Numbered from the stretch's first letter, positions 16,581 through 24,929 are shown. The stretch is 64,000 nucleotides of DNA from Gemmobacter denitrificans (GCF_036964905.1 NZ_JBALHR010000001.1:248001-312000), one strand, 5' to 3'. Numbers and translations are program-made. Notes: generated by a model from the sequence alone, not told the origin.

Positions 16581-17663
16581 GTGAAACGGTCCATTCAGGC
16601 GCTTTGTGGCGCCACTGCAATCATGTGCCTTGCTCAGGCTGCACAGGCGGAAACCTGCGGCGGCGTTTACGTTGTTCAGCCGGGGGACAGCCTCTCGGTC
16701 ATTGCCGACTCGCTGTACAAGGATGCCGGGAAATGGACGGCCATCCACCAGAACAACATCGACAAGATCGGACCGCGCCCAAACAACCTGACTGTCGGGA
16801 TGAAGTTGCAGCTTCTGTGCATCAACGGCCTTCCAACCGGATTGGAAGGCGGCACTCCGGTGGCGGAAGCCGCCCCCGCCGTGATCGAGGCGCCCGTCGT
16901 CATTCCCGGAACCGGTGCAAGGGTTGAACGGATCAATCTGGTGACCGGCGATGACTATGCCCCCTTCACAGACCGCAAGCTGGACAAGGGCGGGCTGCTG
17001 ACCGAACTGGTGCAGCGCGCGATGGAAGAGGCTGCCCCTGCAGAAGGGTTTGCGATCCATTGGGTGAATGACTGGGACAGCCACCTGCCGACGCTGCTGG
17101 AACAGGGGCTGGTGGATATGTCATTCCCCTGGTCGGAACCGGCCTGTGAAATCCTGCCGGATGACTATCGCTGCCAGACTTTCCTGTTCTCGGACCCGCT
17201 GTTTGAAGTTCTGGAACTCGCCTATCATGACACGTCGCGCCCGGTGACCTTCGACAAGGACGCGGATATGGAGGGCAAGACCCTGTGCCGGGTTTCGGGT
17301 TATTCCACCCATGAACTGGACAAGGATGGCCGCAACTGGGTGAAGGACGGCAAGGTCAAGCTGGAGCGCCCCGACAAGGTTGCCGACTGCTTCCAGATGC
17401 TGGTGGATGGCAAGGTTGATCTGGTTCAGATCGACGAATTTTCCGGCAAGGCTGCGATCAAGGAACTGGGCATGGGCGACCAGATCGCCGCATTGCCGCG
17501 ACCGATCAGCGTTGAACCGCTGAACGTGCTGATCCACAAGGGCAATCCGCGGGCAGCCGAACTGCGTGATACCCTCAATCGCGGGCTTACCAAGCTGAAG
17601 GAAACTGGCGAATACCAGCGGATCGCAGGCGAGCATCTGTCGCGCTTCTGGTCGGGGCAGTGA
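16581..17663 (+). CDS. LysM plus solute-binding domain protein (first of a pair)
   Basis: A 360-residue secreted protein. A signal peptide ends in AQA at residue 23. A LysM domain follows (residues ~26-80, YVVQPGDSLSVIADSLY) and then a family-3 type solute-binding fold (~105-355). Cys26 and Cys80 bracket the LysM, and four more cysteines in the binding domain (PACE, YRC, TLC, ADCF) are shared with the next gene, suggesting periplasmic disulfides. The start is a GTG after GGGGGTATCTATC. A possible promoter TTGACC-N18-AATTTA lies at 16523-16552. There is no permease or ATPase nearby, so this is unlikely to be ordinary transport; sensing or anchoring to peptidoglycan is more plausible. The ligand is unknown. 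Confidence 0.82.
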   Translation: MKRSIQALCGATAIMCLAQAAQAETCGGVYVVQPGDSLSVIADSLYKDAGKWTAIHQNNIDKIGPRPNNLTVGMKLQLLCINGLPTGLEGGTPVAEAAPAVIEAPVVIPGTGARVERINLVTGDDYAPFTDRKLDKGGLLTELVQRAMEEAAPAEGFAIHWVNDWDSHLPTLLEQGLVDMSFPWSEPACEILPDDYRCQTFLFSDPLFEVLELAYHDTSRPVTFDKDADMEGKTLCRVSGYSTHELDKDGRNWVKDGKVKLERPDKVADCFQMLVDGKVDLVQIDEFSGKAAIKELGMGDQIAALPRPISVEPLNVLIHKGNPRAAELRDTLNRGLTKLKETGEYQRIAGEHLSRFWSGQ

Positions 17664-18709
17664 CCATGGCGGGTTCTGTACGAGGGCTCGGGCGCGTTTT
17701 TCCCCTGATGGTCGGGGCTGCCCTGTGTTGGGGCAATCTCGCTCAGGCGCAAAGCTGTGATACGACCTATGTCACGCAAGAGGGCGACACGCTGACCACC
17801 CTGGCGGATCGCTTCTATGGCGAAGCCGGGCAATGGTCGCTGATCTATTACGCCAATATCACCGGGTTTACCGGCGGGCCGACCAATATTGCAGCTGGAA
17901 CCAATCTGTATATCCCCTGTGTGGAAGGGCAAGCCAAGCCCGACCCCGCACCTTTGCAGCAGACCGGGGCAGAGTTGCGCTTTCTGACCGGGGCCCTGCC
18001 GCCGTTGCTGACCGATCCGAACGGTACCGGTGGCGGCATGGTGACCGAAATCATCAATGCGGTGATGGAAGAAACGCCCAACCCCGTGCCCTATGCAGTG
18101 GATTGGAACCCCGATTGGGCGGCGCATGGCCCAGCATTGTCGGCCATGCAGGCGGATATGGGCTTCCCTTGGGTCAAACCCGATTGCGAGGGCAACCCTT
18201 CGGATGCGCGCTGCACCTCATACCATTGGTCTGATCCGGTATTCGTGCTGCCAATCCAGCTGTTTGTGCTGCAGGGATCCGGCATGGGATTTGCCAGCGA
18301 TGCCGATCTGGCAGGCAAGACGCTGTGCCTGCCGGAAGGTGCCGAAGCGGCCTATCTGGATGCAAACGGGCGCAACTGGCTGAAGGACGGCACCATCACC
18401 GTGACCCGGGCTGCCGATATGGCCGAATGTTTCGGGGCATTGGTTGAAGGCCGGGTGGATGCCGTGCCCGATGACATCTTTTCGGGGGCCAAGCGGGTGA
18501 TCGACATGGGGTTGAAGGGCAGGGTTCTGCCGCTGGAGCGCCCCGTTGGCACCCAGTCGCTGCATGTGGTCATTGCCAAGGCCCATTGGCGCGGCACGAC
18601 CCACCTGTATCGGGTGAATGCCGGTCTGGCGGCAATCCGTGGGGCGGGGCGGTATGATGAAATCGTCAACCGCCATCTGGGCCTGTACATGGAAAGCCTG
18701 AAGCGTTGA
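17660..18709 (+). CDS. LysM plus solute-binding domain protein (second of a pair)
   Basis: A 349-residue paralogue of the preceding gene with the same order: signal peptide to residue ~30 (NLAQA), LysM (~33-87, YVTQEGDTLTTLADRFY) and a family-3 solute-binding fold. The six bracketing and internal cysteines are in matching places (QSC, IPC, PDCE, ARC, TLC, AECF), as are GFPWVKP, SDPVF and DANGRNWLKDG. Overall similarity looks moderate, so the duplication is old and the pockets may differ. The start is GTG 17660, overlapping the previous stop by four bases, or ATG 17666. The genes are clearly one operon. A strong GC hairpin follows. Confidence 0.82.
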   Translation: MTMAGSVRGLGRVFPLMVGAALCWGNLAQAQSCDTTYVTQEGDTLTTLADRFYGEAGQWSLIYYANITGFTGGPTNIAAGTNLYIPCVEGQAKPDPAPLQQTGAELRFLTGALPPLLTDPNGTGGGMVTEIINAVMEETPNPVPYAVDWNPDWAAHGPALSAMQADMGFPWVKPDCEGNPSDARCTSYHWSDPVFVLPIQLFVLQGSGMGFASDADLAGKTLCLPEGAEAAYLDANGRNWLKDGTITVTRAADMAECFGALVEGRVDAVPDDIFSGAKRVIDMGLKGRVLPLERPVGTQSLHVVIAKAHWRGTTHLYRVNAGLAAIRGAGRYDEIVNRHLGLYMESLKR

Positions 18710-18715
18710 ACACAT

Positions 18716-18752
18716 GATCCCCGCGCCCTGTCAGTTCGGGCGCGGGCGGATC
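18716..18752 (+). terminator. Hairpin after the LysM gene pair
   Basis: CCCGCGCCC pairs with GGGCGCGGG around a nine-base loop, and flanking GATCC/GGATC extends the stem with a short interruption. There is no U-tract, so it may stabilise the 3' end or act with Rho. The next ~200 bases (18753-18953) show no gene I can support. Confidence 0.5.
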
Positions 18753-18953
18753 AAGCCGCAGTTTCTCCTTCTGGCCGGAGATTGTGAATGCTGAAGGGGT
18801 ATATTGGCCCTTCTGCTGTCAGGGCCATGGGTCTGCCACCTGCTACCGTGCATGGGATGGGTCTGGAGCCAGAACCGGTTTGCTCTGGTCACAGGGTGCG
18901 GCGCTCGGATTGAACGCCCCGGATAGCTGGCTCCAACGCGCGGTTAGGCCAGG

Positions 18954-19097
18954 CTAGCGCCAGAAGATCAGATATTCCGTCAAATCCTGCAATTTACGCG
19001 CCAGAAACAGCAAAGCGTCCCCACCATTGGCGAGGACGTCAAGCGCGATCAGGGCGCAGATGATCAGCCCAAGGGCAAATGCGATACGGTCGGACAC
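18954..19097 (-). CDS. Small single-span membrane protein
   Basis: A 47-residue protein: VSDRIAFALGLIICALIALD at the start (GTG), one transmembrane helix, then a basic amphipathic end RKLQDLTEYLIFWR. GGAGG lies six bases before the GTG. It begins 11 bases after the second gap gene on the same strand, so it is probably co-transcribed. I recall similar short proteins in other Rhodobacteraceae, with no known function. Confidence 0.65.
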   Translation of the reverse strand: MSDRIAFALGLIICALIALDVLANGGDALLFLARKLQDLTEYLIFWR

Positions 19098-19108
19098 GAC
19101 CCCTCCGG

Positions 19109-20113
19109 TTACTGGAGGAGCCGCCCCACAACGCCGGCCACATCGGCCATGCGGCAAGAGAAGCCCCATTCATTGTCATACCAGGCCAGCACGCGCACCG
19201 TGCGCTTGCCGACGACCTTGGTCTGGTCAGGGGCGAAGATAGACGAATGTGAAGTGTGATTGAAGTCGATCGACACTTTCGGCTCGGGGTCATAGGCCAG
19301 AACCATGCCCATGTAACCGGCAGCAGCCTCGCGGACGATTTCGTTCACGTCGTGAACCGTCACATCCTTGCCTGCCACGAAGGTCAGATCGACGGCGCTG
19401 ACATTCGGGGTGGGAACGCGGATGGCGGACCCGTCCAGCCTGCCGGCCAGTTCGGGCAGCACTTCGCCAATCGCCTTGCCGGCCCCGGTCGAGGTGGGGA
19501 TCATCGCCATGGCGGCGGCGCGGGCGCGGTACAGATCCTTGTGGCGGCGGTCCAGCGTCGGCTGATCGCCGGTATAGCTGTGGATCGTGGTCATGATGCC
19601 GCTTTCGATGCCGATGGCATCGTTCAGCACCTTGGCCAGCGGGGCCAGGCAGTTGGTGGTGCAGCTTGCATTCGACACGACCAGATGTTCGGGCAGCAGG
19701 CTACGGTGGTTCACGCCATAAACCACCGTCAGATCGGCGCGTTTGGCAGGGGCGGAGACCAGCACGCGCTTTGCGCCACGGCCCAGATGGACAGCAGCCT
19801 TTTCGCGTTCGTTGAACTTGCCGGTGCATTCCAGCACCACATCGACGCCTTCCCAATCCAGCTCTTCGGGATTGTAAGTGGACATGACGCGGATCGGGCC
19901 ACGCCCCAGATCCATCGTATTGCCATCAACCTTCACCGTGCCCGGAAACCGGCCATGCACCGAATCGTATTTCAGCAGATGGGCATTGGTCTCGATCGGG
20001 CCGGTGGCATTGATGGCCACGACCTGCACGTCATTGCGCCCCGATTCTGCGATATGCGCCAAGGTGCAGCGCCCGATGCGGCCGAAGCCATTGATCCCGA
20101 TGGTGATGGTCAT
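19109..20113 (-). CDS. gap: Glyceraldehyde-3-phosphate dehydrogenase (second copy)
   Basis: A 334-residue GAPDH paralogue with INGFGRIGRCTLA, catalytic SNASCTTNCLAP and AWYDNEWGFSCRM. It differs from the first copy throughout, and the nucleotide-binding loop reads INATGPIE rather than INDLGPVE; replacing that Asp is a feature of NADP-accepting or dual-specificity enzymes. A gluconeogenic or Calvin-cycle role is therefore possible, in keeping with transketolase 1.2 kb away. The promoter (TTGCGG-N16-TATAGC on the minus strand) has two CceR-like sites upstream. A 47-residue membrane protein follows in the same unit. Confidence 0.93.
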   Translation of the reverse strand: MTITIGINGFGRIGRCTLAHIAESGRNDVQVVAINATGPIETNAHLLKYDSVHGRFPGTVKVDGNTMDLGRGPIRVMSTYNPEELDWEGVDVVLECTGKFNEREKAAVHLGRGAKRVLVSAPAKRADLTVVYGVNHRSLLPEHLVVSNASCTTNCLAPLAKVLNDAIGIESGIMTTIHSYTGDQPTLDRRHKDLYRARAAAMAMIPTSTGAGKAIGEVLPELAGRLDGSAIRVPTPNVSAVDLTFVAGKDVTVHDVNEIVREAAAGYMGMVLAYDPEPKVSIDFNHTSHSSIFAPDQTKVVGKRTVRVLAWYDNEWGFSCRMADVAGVVGRLLQ

Positions 20114-20157
20114 GTCTCGCGTCTCCGTCTGTCTCAGCCCCGCGCCAATTGGCAGGG

Positions 20158-20185
20158 GCTATAGCCTGTCACGCTGCCACCGCAA
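20158..20185 (-). promoter_or_regulatory. Promoter of the second gap gene
   Basis: On the minus strand, TTGCGG (20185-20180) and TATAGC (20163-20158) are separated by 16 bases. This lies 45 bases before the start codon, and the two operator-like palindromes sit just upstream. Confidence 0.6.
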
Positions 20186-20211
20186 AGCGCAAAAGCGACG
20201 TTTTTTCAGTG

Positions 20212-20244
20212 TGTTAGCGCAAACTTTCGGTGTTTTCGCTAACA
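20212..20244. promoter_or_regulatory. Paired CceR-like sites upstream of the second gap gene
   Basis: TGTTAGCGCAAACT (20212-20225) and TGTTTTCGCTAACA (20231-20244) each match the palindrome TGTTAGCGCTAACA at 12 of 14 positions, with centres 19 bases apart. They lie upstream of the -35 box, a position that suits activation of gap. They also lie 78 bases before the divergent DUF808 gene. Confidence 0.55.
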
Positions 20245-20321
20245 TCTTCGCGACTGCAGCACCTTTTCGCCCGGGTCGCGCTGGTCTAGTCTGCCCGGGC
20301 AACATTGCAAGGATGGCGGGA

Positions 20322-21275
20322 ATGAGTGGATTGCTGGCACTGCTGGACGATGTGGCGGCGATTGCCAAGGTGGCGGCGGCGTCGATTGATGATGTGGCAG
20401 CCGCAGCGGCCAAGGCTGGATCAAAGGCCGCCGGGGTGGTGATCGACGATGCGGCGGTGACGCCGAAATATGTGCATGGGTTTTCGGCGGATCGTGAGTT
20501 GCCGATCATCTGGCGCATCGCCATGGGCAGTCTGAAGAACAAGCTGATCATCCTGCTGCCGGGGCTTCTGTTGCTGAATGCCTTTGCACCGTTCCTGATC
20601 ACGCCGCTTCTGATGATCGGGGGTGCTTACCTGTGCTTCGAAGGGGCCGAAAAGGTGCTGCATATGTTCGCGCCCCATGCCGATGCCGAGGTCGAGGCGG
20701 ATTTCGACACCAAGGATCCTGCGCATCTGGAGGAAGAAAAGGTCGCAGGCGCGATCAAGACCGATTTCATCCTTTCCGCCGAAATCATGACCATCGCGCT
20801 GGCGGCGATCCCTGCCAGCACGATCTGGATGGAGGCGATCACGCTGGCGCTGGTCGGCACGATCATCACGGCTGCGGTGTATGGGGCGGTGGCGCTGATC
20901 GTGAAGATGGATGATGTGGGCCTGCATATGGCCAAGGGCAGCACAGGCGCTGGCCGGGCCATCGGGCGCGGGCTGGTTGCGGGGATGCCCAAACTGATGG
21001 CCTTTCTCTCCGCCGTCGGCACCTTGGCGATGCTCTGGGTGGGTGGGAATATCGTGATCCACGGCCTGCATGAACTTGGCCTCCACGAACCCTATGGCAC
21101 GATTCACCATCTGGCCGAGCTTGCCGCCCATGCCATGCCTGCCAGCCTGCAAGGCTTTGTGACCTGGCTGGTGACGGCGGCCTGTGATGGCGTGCTGGGG
21201 CTGGGGCTTGGTCTGTTGATCGTGCCGCTGGTGACGCGCGTTCTGATGCCGATGATGGGCAAGGCCGCACACTAA
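20322..21275 (+). CDS. DUF808 family membrane protein (YedI-like)
   Basis: A 317-residue inner-membrane protein. The N-terminus MSGLLALLDDVAAIAKVAAASIDDVAAAAAKAGSKAAGVVIDD is the DUF808 signature, followed by DDAAVTPKYVHGF and about six hydrophobic segments. The family includes E. coli YedI; no function is known. I prefer the second of two close ATGs (20322), preceded by GCGGGA, since the first at 20313 has its purine tract only a base or two away. It is divergent from the second gap gene and ends at a bidirectional terminator shared with tkt. Confidence 0.87.
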   Translation: MSGLLALLDDVAAIAKVAAASIDDVAAAAAKAGSKAAGVVIDDAAVTPKYVHGFSADRELPIIWRIAMGSLKNKLIILLPGLLLLNAFAPFLITPLLMIGGAYLCFEGAEKVLHMFAPHADAEVEADFDTKDPAHLEEEKVAGAIKTDFILSAEIMTIALAAIPASTIWMEAITLALVGTIITAAVYGAVALIVKMDDVGLHMAKGSTGAGRAIGRGLVAGMPKLMAFLSAVGTLAMLWVGGNIVIHGLHELGLHEPYGTIHHLAELAAHAMPASLQGFVTWLVTAACDGVLGLGLGLLIVPLVTRVLMPMMGKAAH

Positions 21276-21296
21276 GCCCGGCCAGAGCCAAAACAA

Positions 21297-21321
21297 AAAG
21301 GGCCGCGAGATGCGGCCCTTT
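21297..21321. terminator. Bidirectional terminator between the DUF808 gene and tkt
   Basis: A 10-base-pair stem (AAAGGGCCGC / GCGGCCCTTT) with a GAGAT loop. TCGTTTTTT follows on the plus strand and CTTTTTG on the minus strand, so it can end both converging transcripts. Confidence 0.92.
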
Positions 21322-21344
21322 CGTTTTTTCGGCTCAGCGCCGGA

Positions 21345-23360
21345 TCAGAGCAGCGCCTTGGCCTTGGCCACGGTCGCTTCGGCGGTGATGCCGAATTCCT
21401 GATACAGGCGTTCTGCCGGGGCCGAAGCGCCGAAAGAGGACATGCCGACGAAATCGGCCTTGGCTTCCTTGCCACGCTCGCCCAGCAGCCAGCGATCCCA
21501 GCCCATGCGCACACCGGCCTCGATGGCGATGCGGGCGGGGCCTGCGGGCAGAACTTTCTTGCGATAGGCCTCATCCTGCGCTGCGAACAGTTCCATGCAG
21601 GGCATGGAGACGACACGGGTGCCGATGCCTTCGGCCTCCAGCATGTCGCGGGCCTTCAGCGCGATTTCCACCTCGGTGCCGGTGGCGATCAGGATGACCT
21701 GACGCTTGCCGGTGGCTTCGGCCAGAACATAGGCGCCCTTGGCGGTCAGGTTCTGGTTGGTATGGGTCTTGCGCACGGCGGCGACGCCCTGGCGGCTGAG
21801 CGCCATGACCGAAGGCGTGGTCTTGGTCGAGAGCGCCAATTCCCAAGCCTCAGCCGTTTCCACCAGATCGGCGGGACGGAACACCCAGGTGTTCGGGGTG
21901 GCGCGGCTGATCGCCAGATGCTCGACCGGCTGGTGGGTCGGGCCATCTTCGCCAAGGCCGATGCTGTCATGGGTCATGACATAGACCACCGGCACCTGCA
22001 TCAGCGCCGACAGGCGCATCGACGGGCGGGCATAATCGGTGAAGCACATGAAGGTGCCCGAATAGGGCCGCACGCCGCCATGCAGCGCCATGCCATTCAT
22101 CGCGGCGGCCATTCCGTGTTCGCGGATGCCCCAGAACACATAGCGCCCCTTGCGGTTGATCGGGTCGAAGATGCCCAGATCGGGGGTCTTGGTGTTGTTG
22201 GACCCGGTCAGGTCAGCCGAACCGCCAATGGTTTCCTGCATCACCGGGTTCACGGCGGCCAGAACCAGTTCCGAAGCCGAGCGGGTGGCGAGTTTTTTCG
22301 GGGCCTCGACCGCCGCCTTCTTCACGCCACGAATGGCCCCGCCCAGCTTGGCAGGTGCGTCACCGGCAAAGACGCGAGCGAATTCGGCCTGTTTCGCGGC
22401 AGAGAGGCTGGCCAGACGCGCTTCCCATTCGGCGCGGGCAGCAGCACCCCGGGCGCCGGTTGCCTCCCATGCGGCCTTTACATCGGCAGGGATATCGAAC
22501 GGGCCGTGGTCCCAGCCATAGACGGCGCGGGTATCGGCAATCAGCTGTTTGTCCGTCAGCGCGCCATGGCCCTTCGACGTGTCCTGCGCCGATGACCCAA
22601 GGGCGATATGGGTCTTGCAGGCGATCATGGCCGGGCGGGGCGAGCGTTTGGCCATGTCGATGGCCGCGTCGATCGCGATGGGATCATGGCCGTCACATTC
22701 GAACACATCCCAGCCGCTGGCGGCGAAACGGGCCTTCTGGTCGGTGATGTCAGCGATTTCCACCTTGCCGTCGATGGTGATGCCGTTGTTGTCCCACAGC
22801 ACGATCAGCCGCGACAGCTGGTGCTTGCCCGCGATCCCGATGGCTTCCTGGCTCACACCTTCCATCAGGCAGCCGTCGCCTGCGATGACATAGGTGTAGT
22901 GATCCATCACCTTGGAACCCCACCGGGCGCGCAGGGATTCCTCGGCCATGGCAAAGCCCACGGCGTTTGAAATGCCCTGGCCCAGCGGGCCGGTGGTGGT
23001 TTCCACACCTTCCAGATGGCCATATTCCGGATGGCCTGCGGTGCGGGCACCCCATTGGCGGAAGTTCTTCAATTCCTCCAGCGTGGCCTGCTTGTAGCCC
23101 GTCAGGTGCAGCAGGCTGTAGATCAGCATCGACCCATGCCCTGCCGACAGGATGAACCGATCCCGGTCGGGCCAGTTGGGGGCTGCGGGGTCGAATTTCA
23201 GATGCTTTTCGAACAGAACCGTTGCCACATCGGCCATGCCCATCGGCATGCCGGAATGGCCCGAATTCGCCGCCGCCACCGCATCAAGCGTCAGCACGCG
23301 GATCGCGCAGGCTTTCTTCCAATGGGCGGGGTGCTGGGCACGCAGGGTCGCAATATCCAC
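21345..23360 (-). CDS. tkt: Transketolase
   Basis: A 671-residue thiamine-diphosphate enzyme that moves two-carbon units between sugar phosphates in the pentose phosphate and Calvin pathways. It has the transketolase start (ACAIRVLTLDAVAAANSGHSGMP), the cofactor motif GDGCLMEGVSQEA to DNNGITIDG (~155-190), and the pyrimidine-domain WGIREHGMAAAMNGMALHGG. The start is GTG 23360 (VDIATLRAQHP), with AAGGA ten bases upstream. The frame stays open a further 1 kb toward 24368, but that stretch is the shadow of the coiled-coil gene on the other strand. It is divergent from the coiled-coil/zapA pair. Confidence 0.95.
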   Translation of the reverse strand: MDIATLRAQHPAHWKKACAIRVLTLDAVAAANSGHSGMPMGMADVATVLFEKHLKFDPAAPNWPDRDRFILSAGHGSMLIYSLLHLTGYKQATLEELKNFRQWGARTAGHPEYGHLEGVETTTGPLGQGISNAVGFAMAEESLRARWGSKVMDHYTYVIAGDGCLMEGVSQEAIGIAGKHQLSRLIVLWDNNGITIDGKVEIADITDQKARFAASGWDVFECDGHDPIAIDAAIDMAKRSPRPAMIACKTHIALGSSAQDTSKGHGALTDKQLIADTRAVYGWDHGPFDIPADVKAAWEATGARGAAARAEWEARLASLSAAKQAEFARVFAGDAPAKLGGAIRGVKKAAVEAPKKLATRSASELVLAAVNPVMQETIGGSADLTGSNNTKTPDLGIFDPINRKGRYVFWGIREHGMAAAMNGMALHGGVRPYSGTFMCFTDYARPSMRLSALMQVPVVYVMTHDSIGLGEDGPTHQPVEHLAISRATPNTWVFRPADLVETAEAWELALSTKTTPSVMALSRQGVAAVRKTHTNQNLTAKGAYVLAEATGKRQVILIATGTEVEIALKARDMLEAEGIGTRVVSMPCMELFAAQDEAYRKKVLPAGPARIAIEAGVRMGWDRWLLGERGKEAKADFVGMSSFGASAPAERLYQEFGITAEATVAKAKALL

Positions 23361-23594
23361 GAGGGCTGATCCTTGTTGCTGACAAGCTTTCGCCCCGGTC
23401 CATACCAGCCCTTTCGGCAAGATCAAGCTGGCTTGGGGGATTTTGCGGCAACTATCTGACGGGAAAGGCCCTTGGCATCGGGGGCGCAATCGGCGCAATC
23501 TTGGAACCAGAGTCGCACGGGCACAATTGCGCGCGATTCGCGAATTTGCCAACGGCCCGTGGGGGCGCGGCCACAAGCGGAAGGCAGGACAGGC

Positions 23595-24497
23595 ATGGAA
23601 GATTTGGCAGGGCTGGAAAGACGCGTCCTGGCTGCGCTGGACCGGATCGATGCGGGGTTGACGCGGCAGCGGAGCGGGGGACCTTCGACCGATGAAGGCG
23701 CAGCACAAGCTCTGACTGCCGCACAGGCCCGCATTTCCGAACTGGAGGCTGATGCTGCCGCCTTGCAGGCGCGTCTGGATGAAGCAACCGCGCGGATCAC
23801 TGAAGTGCAGGCAGCCCCTGCGACAACAGATGTAACGGGGCTGGAGGCCGCTTGGACCGAGGCCAAGGCGCGTATTGCAGAGCTTGAAGCTGCGGCAACG
23901 CCGGATGTGTCGGCGCTGCAAGTGGAATTGGCTGCGGCGAAAGACCGGATTGCCGAGTTGGAAGCCGCCGCTGCACCTGATGCGTCCGTGTTGGCCGCGG
24001 AACTGGCCGAGGCCCGGGCTCGGATTGCCGAACTGGAGGCCGCGCCTTCGGCGGATAACTCCGGCCTTGAGGCCGCATGGGTCGAGGCCAAGGCCCGGAT
24101 CGCAGAACTTGAAGCAACCTTGGCGGCGGCCCCCGCGCCAGACGGTGATCTGGCGGCAGCCCAGGCGCGCATCAAGGAGCTTGAATCCGTTGCAACGGCG
24201 CCCATCCAGCCCGATGTCGTGGCCGCGCTGGAAGAGCGCATCGCGCAACTGACCCGTCAGCTGGACGTGCAGGGCGTCGAGGTCCACCGGATGCGCAAAA
24301 GCACGATCCAGCTGCGCGAGGCGTTGCGGATGATCCGCGAACAGCAATCGACCGGGGTCGAGGCGCATCTGCTCAATAAGGCCATGTTGGCCGAGCTGGA
24401 AGCCCTGCGCGCTGCGCGCTCCTCCGAGGCGGCCGAACTGGACGAAATCGTTGCCGAACTCTTGCCCATTGTGACAGCGGAGAAAGTCGATGCCTGA
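23595..24497 (+). CDS. Alanine-rich repeat coiled-coil protein upstream of zapA
   Basis: A 300-residue acidic, Ala/Glu-rich protein with no domain I recognise. Residues 45-198 hold seven copies of an ARIAELEA-type motif (at 45, 66, 92, 117, 142, 167 and 191), the middle four exactly 25 residues apart. Two longer coiled-coil stretches follow (210-250 and 255-290, LNKAMLAELEALRAARSSEAAELDEI). There is no signal peptide. The ATG is preceded by GGCAGGACAGGC. The gene overlaps zapA by eight bases, so the two are translated together, and a role around the division ring is the natural inference. I cannot name a family with certainty. Confidence 0.75.
   Translation: MEDLAGLERRVLAALDRIDAGLTRQRSGGPSTDEGAAQALTAAQARISELEADAAALQARLDEATARITEVQAAPATTDVTGLEAAWTEAKARIAELEAAATPDVSALQVELAAAKDRIAELEAAAAPDASVLAAELAEARARIAELEAAPSADNSGLEAAWVEAKARIAELEATLAAAPAPDGDLAAAQARIKELESVATAPIQPDVVAALEERIAQLTRQLDVQGVEVHRMRKSTIQLREALRMIREQQSTGVEAHLLNKAMLAELEALRAARSSEAAELDEIVAELLPIVTAEKVDA
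23727..24190 (+). repeat. Degenerate ~75-base tandem repeat in the coiled-coil gene
   Basis: Seven units encode ARI(A/S/T/K)EL(E/Q)A-type motifs separated by variable linkers rich in Ala, Pro and Asp. Units three to six have exact 75-base spacing. The DNA has drifted between copies more than the protein has, so this is an old duplication kept for its protein pattern. Confidence 0.75.
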
Positions 24498-24864
24498 GGT
24501 GGATATCCATATCGGCGGCCGGGTGTTCCAGGTCGCATGTCAGGCCGGTGAGGAGCATTTCCTGCGTGCCGCTGCCAGCCTGCTCGATGCCGAGGCGCAG
24601 TTGCTGGTTACCCAGATGGGGCGCCTGCCGGAAAGCCGCATGCTCTTGATGGCGGGGCTGATGCTGGCGGACAAGACGGCCGCATTGGAAGACGAACTGC
24701 GCCTGCTGCGCCAGAAGCTTGCCGAACTGGAGGCCCGGGCGACCCCGGCACCGGTGCGCATCGAAGTGCCGGTCATTCCGCCGCAGGTCGCGCAAACCCT
24801 GGCCGAAATTGCCGCCCGCGCGGAAGCATTGGCCGAGCGGGTCGAAATGGAGCCCACAGCCTAG
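24490..24864 (+). CDS. zapA: Cell division protein ZapA
   Basis: A 124-residue ZapA. The N-terminal domain starts EVDIHIGGRVFQVACQAGEEHFLRAAASLLDAE, the ZapA signature, and the C-terminal half is a coiled coil (ALEDELRLLRQKLAELEA). It binds FtsZ and promotes bundling of protofilaments at midcell. The last ~25 residues form a further helix. Its start lies inside the end of the coiled-coil gene (eight-base overlap), and a strong bidirectional terminator follows, so the operon has two genes. No 6S RNA or ygfA gene follows here. Confidence 0.88.
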   Translation: MPEVDIHIGGRVFQVACQAGEEHFLRAAASLLDAEAQLLVTQMGRLPESRMLLMAGLMLADKTAALEDELRLLRQKLAELEARATPAPVRIEVPVIPPQVAQTLAEIAARAEALAERVEMEPTA

Positions 24865-24884
24865 GGTCAGGCAGCTGCGCATGA

Positions 24885-24912
24885 AAAAGGCCCGCCAAGT
24901 GGCGGGCCTTTT
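24885..24912. terminator. Bidirectional terminator between zapA and grxD
   Basis: AAAAGGCCCGCC pairs with GGCGGGCCTTTT around an AAGT loop. The A and T ends of the stem provide a U-tract in both directions for the convergent zapA and grxD transcripts. Confidence 0.92.
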
Positions 24913-24929
24913 GCGCACATACTGCGGGA

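Noticed and set aside
18753..18953. A gene or RNA between the LysM pair and the small membrane protein
   Set aside because: No ORF with a ribosome site, no clean promoter or terminator and no recognisable RNA fold; I see nothing I can support there.
23727..24190. Tandem ~75-base repeat considered as a CRISPR array or mobile repeat
   Set aside because: The units are degenerate in DNA, lie in frame in a coding gene and encode a regular protein motif; there are no identical repeats with unique spacers.
23361..24368. Open extension of transketolase by 336 codons upstream
   Set aside because: The extension covers the coiled-coil gene on the other strand and has no transketolase similarity; a GTG with a ribosome site gives the normal protein length.
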